A stretch of DNA of 33,384 nt, taken from contig CAIJPS010000091.1 of NCBI GenBank assembly GCA_903822595.1, positions 1-33,384 of the forward strand, read 5' to 3'. This DNA is from an uncultured Chlorobiaceae bacterium (GTDB lineage Bacteria > Bacteroidota > Chlorobiia > Chlorobiales > Chlorobiaceae). Below the pieces are notes generated by a model. It searched no databases and was not told the DNA's origin. It worked only from the letters and a program-made list of their open reading frames with translations. Both the position numbers and the translations under genes were made by a program. This document shows, piece after piece, positions 1-8,367 of this stretch. Numbering within the stretch: the stretch's first letter is position 1; each line of letters begins with the position of its first letter.

Positions 1-116
1 AGGCAGGTAAACGATTGTACCTTATGATTACCTCCGTAACGTTTGACACAAACTCTAAATTGATGAATAGGCAAATGTTCCTGGAGTTGAGCAAAAATGG
101 TTTTTCCTGTATACAT
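1..116 (-). mobile_element. IS4-type transposase gene, N-terminal part, cut by window edge
   Basis: Reading the minus strand from an ATG at 116-114 gives 38 codons that run off the window start, beginning MYTGKTIFAQLQEHLP and followed by a CVKRYGGNHKVQSFTC segment. This order (GKTxFxQL, then a short helix, then KRYxGNxxVxSFxC) matches the N-terminal DUF4372-type region of IS4-family transposases, which cut and join DNA at the element's ends. An AAAGGA ribosome binding site lies just upstream (RC of 122-128). The element end should lie between 117 and about 397, but I could not identify a terminal inverted repeat because the other end is outside the window. The identification is from memory of the family pattern. 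Confidence 0.6.
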
Positions 117-341
117 TTATCATTCCTTTTCTAAAAATTATTGAATGATAAAAATAACAAGTTTTTTTCAAGTCGGTGACGATCAAAAACGTATCGTAAC
201 TTGTTATATTATTAGGCGTTAAACAGTGTTAATTTTTTCAACAACCGGACACCAGTGAAGTGATAAGCCAAAAACGGAAAACAGGAATCACCCAGGATGA
301 GCGTAAAAAGCACACACAGCTCGTCGTTTGAAGGAAAACTT

Positions 342-351
342 CCAAATTTGG
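342..351. promoter_or_regulatory. Short palindrome upstream of toxin-antitoxin pair, possible operator
   Basis: CCAAATTTGG is a perfect 10-bp palindrome 46 bp before the antitoxin start, next to an AT-rich TATATT at 354-359. Phd/YefM antitoxins normally repress their own operon by binding short palindromes at the promoter, so this is a candidate operator. No good -35 element at proper spacing was found. Confidence 0.25.
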
Positions 352-397
352 TCTATATTCAGTCTGAAGGGATAACTGTTTACGAAGAGGAGCTACA

Positions 398-664
398 ATG
401 AAACTATCCGAAAGGGTTCGCCCGATTTCTTGGCTTAAGTCACATGCTGCCGAGATTGTAAGGGACTTTGAAGAAGACAGCAGTCCGCTTATCGTTACCC
501 AGAATGGCGAAGCCAAGATTGTCGTCATGGACATTCGTACTTACGAAGAACAGCTTGAAACCATGGCTTTTCTGAAGCTTATCAATATGGGCAAGAAAGA
601 TATTTCCGAAGGAAAATTTCAGAGTGTTGATGATTTTTTTTCTGATATGGAGAAGGAGGGGTAG
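398..664 (+). CDS. Phd/YefM-family antitoxin
   Basis: An 88-residue protein of normal length for this family. The N-terminal half has the Phd/YefM pattern: a predicted helix around WLKSHAAEIVRDFEE, then SSPLIVTQNGEAKIVVMD, the usual strand-turn-strand of the DNA-binding dimer. The acidic C-terminal tail (EGKFQSVDDFFSDMEKE) is the part that wraps the toxin in this family. A GAGGAG ribosome binding site precedes the ATG. Its stop codon (662-664) overlaps the GTG start of the next gene by one base, so the two are translationally coupled. The role, neutralising the ParE/RelE toxin and repressing the operon, is inferred from family and context. Confidence 0.88.
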   Translation: MKLSERVRPISWLKSHAAEIVRDFEEDSSPLIVTQNGEAKIVVMDIRTYEEQLETMAFLKLINMGKKDISEGKFQSVDDFFSDMEKEG

Positions 665-993
665 TGGCGCATTCAGTTTTTATCCTCGATTGCGCGAAAG
701 ATGATTATCGTGAGATCAGAAAATATTTTAAACGTAAGTTTGGTGTGGCGGTACTGGCATCTTCAGAGCAACAATACAAAGAGACCCTGAGGGATATCGG
801 CGAGTTCCCTTACGCTGGTTTTGTTCCTGATGAGGCTGTTAAACTTGGATTGCAGGGAATTCGCGAGAGACTGGTTGGACAAACCAGAGTCGTCTATGAG
901 GTTGGTGCGCAGGATGTTTATGTCCATATGTTCGTTTCTACCCGTCGGGATTTTATGACCATGCTTACTGATAGATTGCTAAAAGGCGAATAA
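664..993 (+). CDS. ParE/RelE-superfamily toxin
   Basis: A 109-residue protein with a GTG start that overlaps the antitoxin stop (TAGTG). The order of elements fits the ParE/RelE fold: an N-terminal strand (FILDCAKDD), a long helix pair (DDYREIRKYFKRKF and the EQQYKETLRDI stretch), then the strand region with GIRERLVGQTRVVYEV and a C-terminal VYVHMFVSTRRDF segment. The conserved basic and aromatic residues in the last part (R, Y, H, R) are those used by the family. It could cut mRNA on the ribosome (RelE-like) or poison gyrase (ParE-like); the sequence alone does not decide. Antitoxin-first order supports a type II system. Confidence 0.87.
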   Translation: MAHSVFILDCAKDDYREIRKYFKRKFGVAVLASSEQQYKETLRDIGEFPYAGFVPDEAVKLGLQGIRERLVGQTRVVYEVGAQDVYVHMFVSTRRDFMTMLTDRLLKGE

Positions 994-1013
994 CAACCCT
1001 ATTATTCACCTTT
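982..1013. terminator. Probable bidirectional terminator between convergent genes
   Basis: AAAGGCGAATAA (982-993) pairs with TTATTCACCTTT (1002-1013), leaving one C/A mismatch and an 8-base loop. It overlaps the toxin stop codon and is followed on the plus strand by TTTATTTCC. It sits between the plus-strand toxin and the minus-strand radical SAM gene, so it could end both transcripts. Confidence 0.5.
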
Positions 1014-1043
1014 ATTTCCAGAGCAACTCGTTACCAATATCCC

Positions 1044-2453
1044 TCAGTAATAATACTCTGGCGATAGCTTGCTGGTGAAGCGGTTCATGGCGTAGTTGGC
1101 GAGCCAGACCCAGTTGAGCGGTTTGCCCGCCATTCGCTGCATTATGGCGCGTCCTTTGTAGACCTCTTTCTGGAGCTTGACAAAGTTTTCAAGCAGTCTC
1201 CCACCGGTCATGTTGGTCGGCTCAAACATGTAGTGGTAGGTGTCGTATTTGTCCCAGTCGAAGTGGCGGATGCGGGGCTTCATCTCATCGAAGTAGGGGG
1301 TTCCGGGAAAGGGGGTGACGAGCGAAAAGACCGGAAACTCGATCTTGTTTTTCATAATGAAGTCGTAGGTGAGCTGGAAGCTCTCTTCGGTGTCGTTGTC
1401 GAAGCCGAACATGAAGTATCCCTGAATGGCAATACCGTTTTTATGCAGATTACCAACAACCTGTTCGTAGTTGCTCAGGCGGTTTGACCCTTTGTGGAGG
1501 GTTTTCAGGGTTTCGGGATTGAGCGATTCAAACCCTATGCTCAGGAGGTCGCAGCCGGAGCGCCCGGCAAGTTCGGCAACTTCGGGTTTGTCAAGAAAGT
1601 TCATGGAGATATTGGCGTTCCAGTGCACGCCGAGCTTGGCCATCTCCTCAAGCAAAGTCATGAAATACTTGGGACGGAAACTGATGTTGTCGTCCATGAA
1701 GGAAAAATTGACATTTTCCTTCCCGACCCGTTTTTGGTGGTAGCGCATCTCATCAAGAACCAGATCAAGCTCGCGGTAGCGGTAATTTTTGCCGTAAATG
1801 GTTGGCGTTGTGCAGAAGTTGCATCCTACCGGGCACCCTTTGGTTGCAAGAATCGGAATGCGGGAGCTGTATTTTTTTGCGTTTTTCGATGAAAGCGCAT
1901 AGCTGAAATCGGGGTGCTGCATGGTGCTCATTGGCTTGAGCTCTTTTGCCCGATAAATGCCCTTCATCGTGCCTTTCAGCACATCGGTGGCCAGTTCCAT
2001 CCAGATCGACTCAATTTCACCATAAACGACGCTGGTGCAGTGCTCTGAGGCTTCGCCGTGCAGCATGGTGGGATGAACGCCTCCAAGAATGACGGTTTTG
2101 CCCTGTTTCAGGGCGGCATCGCCGATCCGGTAGGCTTTTGAGGCGTTGAGTGTCCGTGAGGTGATGGCGACAACATCAAATCCTGAAAAATCCTCAGGGA
2201 TCTTGTCTCCGAGCCGTTCATCAATAAAGGTAACGTCAAAAATCGTTCCGACCATGGTGGCAACCATAATCAGGTTGAGCGGCATACTGACCGTACCCGA
2301 ATCTACCATCATGCTGGTATTGCTTACCGGCTGGATGAGCAGCCATTTTTTGCGTGATCGTTGCTCTGCAGCAAGCTGGCGAAAAATCTCCTCTGAGGGG
2401 TCGGAGGTGAAGTTAACCGGTGAGACGGGAGTTTCTGATTTTACGATTTGCAT
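1044..2453 (-). CDS. B12-binding radical SAM protein, BchE/BchQ/BchR-like
   Basis: A 469-residue protein with an N-terminal cobalamin-binding Rossmann region (about 35-165; KWLLIQP, FDVVAITSR, VILGGVHPTM) and a radical SAM domain with the CxxxCxxC iron-sulfur motif at C207, C211 and C214. A C-terminal extension (about 380-469) of the DUF4070 type follows. The layout is that of class B radical SAM enzymes. In green sulfur bacteria the best-known members are BchE and BchQ/BchR, the C-8/C-12 side-chain methyltransferases of bacteriochlorophyll c/d/e. Length and organism make a bacteriochlorophyll methyltransferase plausible, but I cannot assign a paralogue. No B12 ligand motif DxHxxG is visible; BchE-type domains often lack it. 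An AGGG site precedes the ATG. The gene converges on the toxin-antitoxin pair. Confidence 0.8.
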   Translation of the reverse strand: MQIVKSETPVSPVNFTSDPSEEIFRQLAAEQRSRKKWLLIQPVSNTSMMVDSGTVSMPLNLIMVATMVGTIFDVTFIDERLGDKIPEDFSGFDVVAITSRTLNASKAYRIGDAALKQGKTVILGGVHPTMLHGEASEHCTSVVYGEIESIWMELATDVLKGTMKGIYRAKELKPMSTMQHPDFSYALSSKNAKKYSSRIPILATKGCPVGCNFCTTPTIYGKNYRYRELDLVLDEMRYHQKRVGKENVNFSFMDDNISFRPKYFMTLLEEMAKLGVHWNANISMNFLDKPEVAELAGRSGCDLLSIGFESLNPETLKTLHKGSNRLSNYEQVVGNLHKNGIAIQGYFMFGFDNDTEESFQLTYDFIMKNKIEFPVFSLVTPFPGTPYFDEMKPRIRHFDWDKYDTYHYMFEPTNMTGGRLLENFVKLQKEVYKGRAIMQRMAGKPLNWVWLANYAMNRFTSKLSPEYYY

Positions 2454-2536
2454 ACCCTGAAATCTGCAATAAATGTGAAAAACTTCTGCGACGAATCAAT
2501 GAAGGTATTAAAAAAACAACAAACAAGAGCCCTGCT

Positions 2537-2989
2537 TTATTGGGGAAGCGGAGATTTTTTCAGGACTGCAACGGTAAATCGGCTGACACAGGTAAGTTTA
2601 CCCTCTTCATTTCTCACCTTGATATCCCACACCTGCGAGCTTTTTCCAAGATGCAGGGGAGTTGCCGTAGCATAGACAAAACCGCTTCTGACCGGGCGGA
2701 TATGGTTGGCATTGATCTCCTGTCCGACAATGTAAAACGAGTCGCGGTCAACGCAGTAGGAGGCGGCAATACTTCCGACGGTCTCAGCCAAAGCCAGCGA
2801 AGCGCCTCCGTGAAGAATACCGATACGCTGGATGGTGCGATGGTCAACCGGCATCTTTGCTATCATGAAATCGATACCGATTTCGGTCATTTCAATACCG
2901 AGATGACGGGCCATCTGGCCATCAATGATCTGTGTTGTGTTGATCTCTTCAATGGTGACCGGAGCAAAAAAAACAGAGGATCGAGTCAT
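2537..2989 (-). CDS. Hotdog-fold acyl-CoA thioesterase (PaaI/YdiI/MenI type)
   Basis: 150 residues from the internal ATG at 2989, typical of the PaaI/YdiI family. The frame stays open further upstream through the tRNA-Gly gene, but that extension is an artefact; the ATG at 2989 has an AGG upstream and starts a normal family N-terminus. The hotdog core is clear: LGIEMTEIG, then GILHGGASLALAETVGS, where the HGG turn and the following acidic residue are the family's catalytic region, then QEINANHIRPVRSG. Such enzymes hydrolyse acyl-CoA thioesters; in menaquinone makers one removes CoA from 1,4-dihydroxy-2-naphthoyl-CoA. That role is possible here because green sulfur bacteria make menaquinone and chlorobiumquinone, but no men genes are adjacent. 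Confidence 0.82.
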   Translation of the reverse strand: MTRSSVFFAPVTIEEINTTQIIDGQMARHLGIEMTEIGIDFMIAKMPVDHRTIQRIGILHGGASLALAETVGSIAASYCVDRDSFYIVGQEINANHIRPVRSGFVYATATPLHLGKSSQVWDIKVRNEEGKLTCVSRFTVAVLKKSPLPQ

Positions 2990-3030
2990 ATTCGGCAGCC
3001 TAAAAATTAAGATAGTATCCACCGAAGTTG

Positions 3031-3103
3031 AGCGGGTGACGAGATTCGAACTCGCGACATTTTGCTTGGGAAGCAAACACTCTACCAACTGAGTTACACC
3101 CGC
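3031..3103 (-). tRNA. tRNA-Gly, anticodon CCC
   Basis: A full 73-nt cloverleaf on the minus strand. The acceptor stem is GCGGGTG/CACCCGC, the D stem ACTC/GAGT with the AGTTGGTA loop, the anticodon stem TTTGC/GCAAA with loop TTCCCAA (anticodon CCC, reading GGG), and the T arm GCGAG-TTCGAAT-CTCGT. Discriminator base T; CCA is not encoded. It lies 7 bp downstream of the encoded CCA end of tRNA-Met, so the two are almost certainly one transcript. Confidence 0.95.
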
Positions 3104-3110
3104 TTTACAG

Positions 3111-3187
3111 TGGTGGTGAGAGAGGGAGTTGAACCCTCGACCTCAGGGTTATGAATCCTGTGCTCTAACCAACTGAGCTACCTCACC
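3111..3187 (-). tRNA. tRNA-Met (CAT), elongator type or Ile2
   Basis: A minus-strand cloverleaf with acceptor GGTGAGG/TCTCACC (a G-T wobble at 7-66), D arm GCTC-AGTTGGTTA-GAGC, anticodon loop TTCATAA and T arm GAGGG-TTCAACT-CCCTC. CCA is encoded at 3111-3113. The G1-C72 pair rules out the initiator. A CAT anticodon can also belong to tRNA-Ile2, whose C34 becomes lysidine; I cannot separate these by eye. The closing base pair of the anticodon stem is an A31/C39 mismatch. Confidence 0.93.
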
Positions 3188-3202
3188 ATTTTACCGGCTG
3201 AA

Positions 3203-3231
3203 AATATACTATAGGCTTCAGGAATAAACAA
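3203..3231 (-). promoter_or_regulatory. Sigma-70-type promoter for the tRNA-Met/tRNA-Gly pair
   Basis: On the minus strand a TTGTTT -35 box (3231-3226), a 17-bp spacer and a TATATT -10 box (3208-3203) end 15 bp before the tRNA-Met 5' end. Spacing and distance fit a housekeeping promoter, with transcription starting around 3196. Confidence 0.6.
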
Positions 3232-3268
3232 GCCGTGAAGATGTTTTATTTGTTCTTTTTTTGCGGTG

Positions 3269-4000
3269 TTAACTCCGTGTTGAGATCTGGCGGAATATCG
3301 CTTCGGCCACCGGAATATCCTCCGGTGTCGTGATCTTGATATTGTGATAGCCGGTTTCAAAAATTTTCACCGTTTGTTCCGGAAAAAAACGCTCTACCAG
3401 CGCGGCATCATCGGTTGCATACCACCCTTCAAGTTCAGCTTGCTCATGTGCCTGGATCAGCAGGCCGCTTCGAAAACCCTGGGGCGTCTGTACCTGAAGA
3501 AGCTTGCTCCGATCAATCGTTTCGCCAAAATACTCCGGATTCTCTCCGACATACTTGATCGTATCCTTTGGCCGGTTTGCCGGTACACAGGCGCCGTATT
3601 GCATGGAGAGCCGCGAAATTTCATCAATCTCCTCAGACGTGACGAAGGGGCGGGCGCCGTCATGGACAAGGATTGTGTCTGCCAGTGTGCCCGTCCTGCG
3701 TCGCTCCTCTTCAATAGCCCTGATGCAGTTGTAGACGGAATCCTGCCGTTCCTTTCCTCCCTCAATAATGGCTTTCAGCTTGCTGAATCCTGATGCTGCG
3801 GCCAGATTTTCAAGTATCGACCTGTTCTCCTGCTTTGTCGCGATATAGATGGCCTGAATGGAAGAGGCCGTCTGAAATGCTTTCAAGGTGTGATAGATAA
3901 CAGGAAATCCGCCGATTTCAAGCAATTGCTTGCTCTCTCCCTCCTTGAGCTGCATTCGTTTTCCGATACCGCTTGCGGCTATGATGGCTATCGCATCCAT
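3269..4000 (-). CDS. ispD: 2-C-methyl-D-erythritol 4-phosphate cytidylyltransferase IspD
   Basis: 243 residues, normal length. IspD joins CTP and methylerythritol phosphate in the MEP isoprenoid pathway, which feeds carotenoids, quinones and the (bacterio)chlorophyll tail. Visible motifs: the N-terminal nucleotide-binding AIIAASGIGKRM, with AASGIGKR in place of the common AAGxGxR, K24 region SKQLLEIGG, EGGKERQDSVYN, the VHDGARPFV metal-binding segment, TPQGF, and the C-terminal NIKITTPEDI. It starts 22 bp after queA and is probably co-transcribed with it. The ATG at 4000 begins directly at the first strand, with a GGGGAG element somewhat far upstream. Confidence 0.95.
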   Translation of the reverse strand: MDAIAIIAASGIGKRMQLKEGESKQLLEIGGFPVIYHTLKAFQTASSIQAIYIATKQENRSILENLAAASGFSKLKAIIEGGKERQDSVYNCIRAIEEERRRTGTLADTILVHDGARPFVTSEEIDEISRLSMQYGACVPANRPKDTIKYVGENPEYFGETIDRSKLLQVQTPQGFRSGLLIQAHEQAELEGWYATDDAALVERFFPEQTVKIFETGYHNIKITTPEDIPVAEAIFRQISTRS

Positions 4001-4022
4001 AACAGATCAATTGCTCCCCTGG

Positions 4023-5063
4023 TTAATGAATGAACATGGCATCTCCATAGGCCAGAAACTGGTAATCATCCTTGAGTGCGGTTTTATATGCCTCCATAAG
4101 CAGGCGGTGTTCGGCAAAGGCACTGACAGCCATCAGCAGTGTTGTTTCGGGTTGTTGGAAATTGGTCAAAAGAGCATCAACCACCTTGAACTGATAGGGA
4201 GGATAGATAAACTTGTCTGTCCAGCCTCTGCCGAATTTTATTTTTCCGTCCACGGTGGCATTGGCTTCCAGTACACGAAGGGTCGTTGTTCCTACAGCAA
4301 CGATCCTGCCCGTTTTGTTCAGCTTGGTCTCATTGATCTCCATTGCCGTCTGGTAGGGGATATTGAAGTACTCTGAATCCATCTTGTGCTTCGAGACATC
4401 CTCAACCTCAATGGCATTGAAGGTGCTCAGGCTTGGATGCAGAGTGATAGGCAGAATTTTTACCCCGATTTTCTTGATTTTCTCCAGAATAGGCATGGTG
4501 AAATGCAATCCAGCCATGGGAGCCACTACTGCACCAGTTTCGGAAGCATAGACGGTTTGATAGTCCTCCTTGTCCGATTCTCGCGGTGGACGGGTGAAAT
4601 AGGGCGGAAGGGGAATATTGCCGATTCTCTCGACAAGGCTGAAAACATCGATATCAGGGTTGAGGAACCTGATGGTTCTGCCTCGGGAAGTGGTGTTGTC
4701 AACGACTTCAGCAACCACATCCTCTTCAAAATAAATTTTGTTGCCGACCCTTACCTTCCTGGCAGGATCAACCAGCACATCCCACAAACCGGCCTCTTTG
4801 TTGAGAACCCTGAGCAGGAATACCTCGATTTTTGCATCAGTCTTCTCTTTCTGACCGAAAATTTTGGCAGGAAAAACCTTGCTGTTGTTCAAAACAAGCA
4901 GATCTCCTTTTTTGAAAAAGGAGACGATCTCCTCGAAGGTTTTGTGTTCGATATCTTTTTTCCGCCGGTTCAGCACCATCATCTTGCACTTTTCTCTGGG
5001 CGAAGAGGGGGCATCAGCAATTTTTGTTTTAGGCAGGGTATATCGAAAGTTTGACAGGCGCAT
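4023..5063 (-). CDS. queA: tRNA S-adenosylmethionine ribosyltransferase-isomerase QueA
   Basis: 346 residues, family length. QueA moves the ribose of S-adenosylmethionine onto 7-aminomethyl-7-deazaguanine in tRNA, making epoxyqueuosine. Recognisable landmarks: the N-terminal LSNFRYTLPKTKIA with a following VLNRR, DLLVLNNSKVFPAKIFG, the central IPLPPYFTRP, YQTVYA with GAVVAPMAGLHFT, and the C-terminal VGTTTLRVLE with DALLTNFQQPETTLLM. The N-terminus is slightly diverged from the usual FDYxLP start. It lies between the terminator at 5123 and ispD, likely forming a two-gene unit. Confidence 0.95.
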   Translation of the reverse strand: MRLSNFRYTLPKTKIADAPSSPREKCKMMVLNRRKKDIEHKTFEEIVSFFKKGDLLVLNNSKVFPAKIFGQKEKTDAKIEVFLLRVLNKEAGLWDVLVDPARKVRVGNKIYFEEDVVAEVVDNTTSRGRTIRFLNPDIDVFSLVERIGNIPLPPYFTRPPRESDKEDYQTVYASETGAVVAPMAGLHFTMPILEKIKKIGVKILPITLHPSLSTFNAIEVEDVSKHKMDSEYFNIPYQTAMEINETKLNKTGRIVAVGTTTLRVLEANATVDGKIKFGRGWTDKFIYPPYQFKVVDALLTNFQQPETTLLMAVSAFAEHRLLMEAYKTALKDDYQFLAYGDAMFIH

Positions 5064-5122
5064 AGGATCTTCAATAGGTCAACAAAAGGTCATGAGATAG
5101 AGTAACAACGGTACAATATAAT

Positions 5123-5160
5123 GCATAAAGCTGGCCTGATGCCAGCTTTATGCTCTTTTT
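5123..5160. terminator. Rho-independent terminator, 13-bp perfect stem
   Basis: GCATAAAGCTGGC (5123-5135) and its perfect complement (5141-5153) enclose a 5-base loop, followed on the plus strand by TCTTTTTTT. On the minus strand, the direction of all nearby genes, the stem is preceded by an A-run and followed by ATTATATTG. It most likely ends the phosphorylase transcript and could work both ways. Confidence 0.8.
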
Positions 5161-5167
5161 TTCTTGT

Positions 5168-8100
5168 TCAGACTGATGCGGAGTGATAGGGAACTCCTTT
5201 TATCAGTGTGATATGTTGTCCGGCAACGCATGCAGGGGCATCATCTCCCTCAGCTTCGACTAAAGTGACAACGATATCGTTCTGTGCAATGGTCATGATA
5301 TAACGGTTTTTTCTGAAACAGACGCTCAGCGAAAGTTTTTTCCATTGCGTCGGCAAGTTTGGATGCACATTGAGTTTTTCGTTGTAAAAGGAGATACCGG
5401 CAAAATAACGGATGACGGTATCAAGTGTTCCTGCCATAACGCCGCAGTGAATGCCCTCCTGGGTGGTGCCGCCCTGCGTATCTTGAATATCGCTTTTCAG
5501 TGCCTCGGAAAACCATTTCCATGCCATTTCATGGCCGTCATGCAGATAGCTGGAAATAATGCTGTGAACCACCTTGCTCAAGGTCGAACCATGGCTTGTT
5601 CGTGGTTCGTAATAGGCATAATTGTTTCTGACAAAGGTCAGGGCATCAGGTACCGTATAGCCTATTTTTCCAAGAAGTTCAGCTACTTCACCGGGAGAGA
5701 GCGTATAAAAGGTCATCAAAACATCAGGCTGCTTGGCAACCTTGTACAGATCGGGTGAATCACCCTCAGCCTTCAATATCCTGTCCATACGGTGGATATT
5801 GCCGTATCGGGCACGGTAGTGTGGCCAGTCAAGCTCTTTGAGGCTCTTGTAGCCGTCAAATTGTTCCAGCACACCAGCCTCGTCGATCAGAATATTCATG
5901 TGGCTGCTGATCTCCTGCCATTGCCTGATCTCGTCAGGGTCAAGATCAATCTTCGATACCAGCAGTTCAAGGAGAGCCGGATCCATTTTTTCGCCGATTT
6001 CTGCAGCTTTGTCGAAGAGCCAGATAGCCATGATATTGGTATAGGCATTATCTTTCAAACCCTCCTTGTTGCTTCCGGGAAGCTCTTCATGAAATTCGTC
6101 TGGCCCCATTACGCCTTCGATATGGTACTTTCCGCTTTCAGGAGAGTATGAGGCAATCGATGCCCAGAAGCGTGCAATCTCAAACATCAGTTCCGCACCA
6201 TACTCATTGAGGAACAGCGTATCGTCGGTGTCGTAGATGTAACGCCAGACGTTGTAGAAGACAGCTATCGAAACATGTCGCTGCAGACGGCTCAGGTCAG
6301 GACCCCAGGTGCCGCTCTTCGGATTAAAATGGATGACCTGCGTATCTTCGCGGCCATCATCGGCCGTCTGCCATGGGAACATTGCACCTTTGTAGCCATT
6401 TTCACTCGCATATTCCCTTGCCGCATCAAGCCGGTTGTAGCGGTACATGAGAAGCGCCTTCGAAATTTCAGGGAAGTGGCGGTTGAAAAAGGGGAGAATA
6501 AAGATCTCATCCCAGAAAATATGGCCGCGGTAAGCCTCACCGTTCAGCCCGCGTGCCGGCATTCCTGCATCAATTGATGGATTGTGCGGCGAAGCGGTGC
6601 ACATCATGTGATAGGTGTGCAGCCTCAGCAGTTTCTGGCTGTAGCGGTCGCCTTCAATAACCAGATCGGCCTTTTTCCAGATTTTTTCCCAGGCATCATT
6701 ATGCGCCTTGAAGAGCGAATCGAAAGAGTCTTCGCTTTGCAGTGAAAGTCGGGCAGCTTTCACCGGATCGCTACCCTTTGCATCAAGAGAGGTATGAATT
6801 GATGCCAGTTTTTCAATGGTGCAGCCTTTGTTCGGATTGAGTGACAGCTTGAACAACTCACCGATATAGCGGTTGTTGCTCAATTTTGAGCTCTCCACAA
6901 CAGCGGGCTTCCCATGGCATAGAATCCTCGTTTTTGTGCCGGTCACAATATCGTAATGCGATACATTGGTGCGAACATGAAGCAGCATGAGCTGATCTTC
7001 CGCAATACTTTCCACCTGCTCCAGGTGATCGCTCGTAAGCTCGTTGTAGCGTGCAACATTCTTGTTCTGAACCCTGCCATCAATACCGGAGCGGAACTCA
7101 ACTTCTGCACTGTAATTGACTGGCTTCAGGGTAAACTTCAGCGCACAGCGATGGGGGTTGTCCATGCTTGCAAATCGGCGGCTGCTGATGCTCGTTATTC
7201 TTCCGAGGTTGTCCTGGATGACGAGATCACGCTCCATGAGGCCATTGCGCAAGCTCATATTCTGTCGGTAACTCAGAATCTTCTGCCCAAGTGGCTCAAT
7301 GAACTCTCCGCCCCCGATCCGGAACTCTACGGGCAGCCAGTTCGGAGTATTGACAAAGTCATTGTTGTAAATGGTCTGGCCATGTACCTCCGAAGGCACC
7401 CTGTTGAATATCCCTGCAATATAGGTGCCCGGATAGTGGTGGTTGGAACAGGACGAGCTTTCATAGGCACCTCTTACGCCAAGGTAACCATTGCCGCACG
7501 AGGTCAGTGTTTCGCGGAGTTTTTCATCTTTGGCGGAATAATCGGTATAGGTCAGGTTCCACCCATCAAACTCAAGACCCTTTCTGAACCAGCGTTCGAT
7601 CTCTTCACAGGTGATTTCACCAAGGTCACTGACAACAATATCGGCCCCATGTTCCCTCAGTTTTGATCCCTCGATGTCACGGGCAATGCCGAGCACCAGA
7701 CCAAAATTACCGCGGGAGCCAGCCTGAACGCCGGAAATGGCATCCTCAACAACAACACATTCGTGTGGTTCCAGTCCGAGGTTTTTGGCCGCCATGATAA
7801 AAATATCAGGATTCGGCTTTCCCTTAAGACCAAGCTGAATAGAGACCTCACCGTCAACACGGGTCTCAAAGAGATGCTCAAGTTTGGCAAGTTTCAGGAT
7901 GAGCTGGCAGTTGCAGCTTGATGAAGCGATGCCAATCCTGATGCCTTTCGATATAAGGACATTGATCAGGTCAACCGATGAGGTGTAGACCTCAGGACCC
8001 TCTTTGATGAGGATTTCGGTAAAGAGACTGTTTTTGCGGTTACCCAGACCACAGATGGTATCTTTTTCCGGGATATCGTCCATTTCACCGAAAGGAAGTT

Positions 8101-8332
8101 CAATATCACGTGAGGCAAGAAAGCTTTTGACACCCTCCATTCGAGGCTTGCCATCTACATACTTGTGATAGTCGTGGGCAGGGTCAAATGGAAAGTAAGT
8201 TTCATTGTTTAACTCCGCATAATTTTTGAGGAAGTAGTTAAACATCGATTCCCAGGCAAGGCTGTGAACTTTTGCCGTGCCAGTGATGACTCCATCAAGA
8301 TCGAAAATTGCGCCTTTGAACATGTTGCTCAT
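5168..8332 (-). CDS. HAD (beta-phosphoglucomutase-like) / GH65 disaccharide phosphorylase fusion
   Basis: 1054 residues from the ATG at 8332. The open frame extends 53 codons further into the upstream gene, but those residues have no domain character. Residues about 5-245 are a HAD domain of the beta-phosphoglucomutase type: [14 protein letters not shown] with nucleophile D11 and D13, GIASSS, and [13 protein letters not shown]. The rest is GH65: [30 protein letters not shown], the catalytic region [10 protein letters not shown] (general acid Glu), and phosphate-site motifs RTSHGSTLS and [16 protein letters not shown]65 phosphorylases split trehalose, maltose, kojibiose or their phosphates with inorganic phosphate to give beta-glucose-1-phosphate, which the HAD domain would turn into glucose-6-phosphate. 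The exact sugar cannot be read from sequence. The gene starts 35 bp after the OtsB-like phosphatase gene, suggesting one operon. Confidence 0.9.
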   Translation of the reverse strand: MSNMFKGAIFDLDGVITGTAKVHSLAWESMFNYFLKNYAELNNETYFPFDPAHDYHKYVDGKPRMEGVKSFLASRDIELPFGEMDDIPEKDTICGLGNRKNSLFTEILIKEGPEVYTSSVDLINVLISKGIRIGIASSSCNCQLILKLAKLEHLFETRVDGEVSIQLGLKGKPNPDIFIMAAKNLGLEPHECVVVEDAISGVQAGSRGNFGLVLGIARDIEGSKLREHGADIVVSDLGEITCEEIERWFRKGLEFDGWNLTYTDYSAKDEKLRETLTSCGNGYLGVRGAYESSSCSNHHYPGTYIAGIFNRVPSEVHGQTIYNNDFVNTPNWLPVEFRIGGGEFIEPLGQKILSYRQNMSLRNGLMERDLVIQDNLGRITSISSRRFASMDNPHRCALKFTLKPVNYSAEVEFRSGIDGRVQNKNVARYNELTSDHLEQVESIAEDQLMLLHVRTNVSHYDIVTGTKTRILCHGKPAVVESSKLSNNRYIGELFKLSLNPNKGCTIEKLASIHTSLDAKGSDPVKAARLSLQSEDSFDSLFKAHNDAWEKIWKKADLVIEGDRYSQKLLRLHTYHMMCTASPHNPSIDAGMPARGLNGEAYRGHIFWDEIFILPFFNRHFPEISKALLMYRYNRLDAAREYASENGYKGAMFPWQTADDGREDTQVIHFNPKSGTWGPDLSRLQRHVSIAVFYNVWRYIYDTDDTLFLNEYGAELMFEIARFWASIASYSPESGKYHIEGVMGPDEFHEELPGSNKEGLKDNAYTNIMAIWLFDKAAEIGEKMDPALLELLVSKIDLDPDEIRQWQEISSHMNILIDEAGVLEQFDGYKSLKELDWPHYRARYGNIHRMDRILKAEGDSPDLYKVAKQPDVLMTFYTLSPGEVAELLGKIGYTVPDALTFVRNNYAYYEPRTSHGSTLSKVVHSIISSYLHDGHEMAWKWFSEALKSDIQDTQGGTTQEGIHCGVMAGTLDTVIRYFAGISFYNEKLNVHPNLPTQWKKLSLSVCFRKNRYIMTIAQNDIVVTLVEAEGDDAPACVAGQHITLIKGVPYHSASV

Positions 8333-8367
8333 ACCAGTATTTAAAAGATTATCATAATGCAAATGGT

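Noticed and set aside
2990-3088. N-terminal extension of the thioesterase frame
   Set aside because: The extension is antisense to tRNA-Gly; the ATG at 2989 is the natural start.
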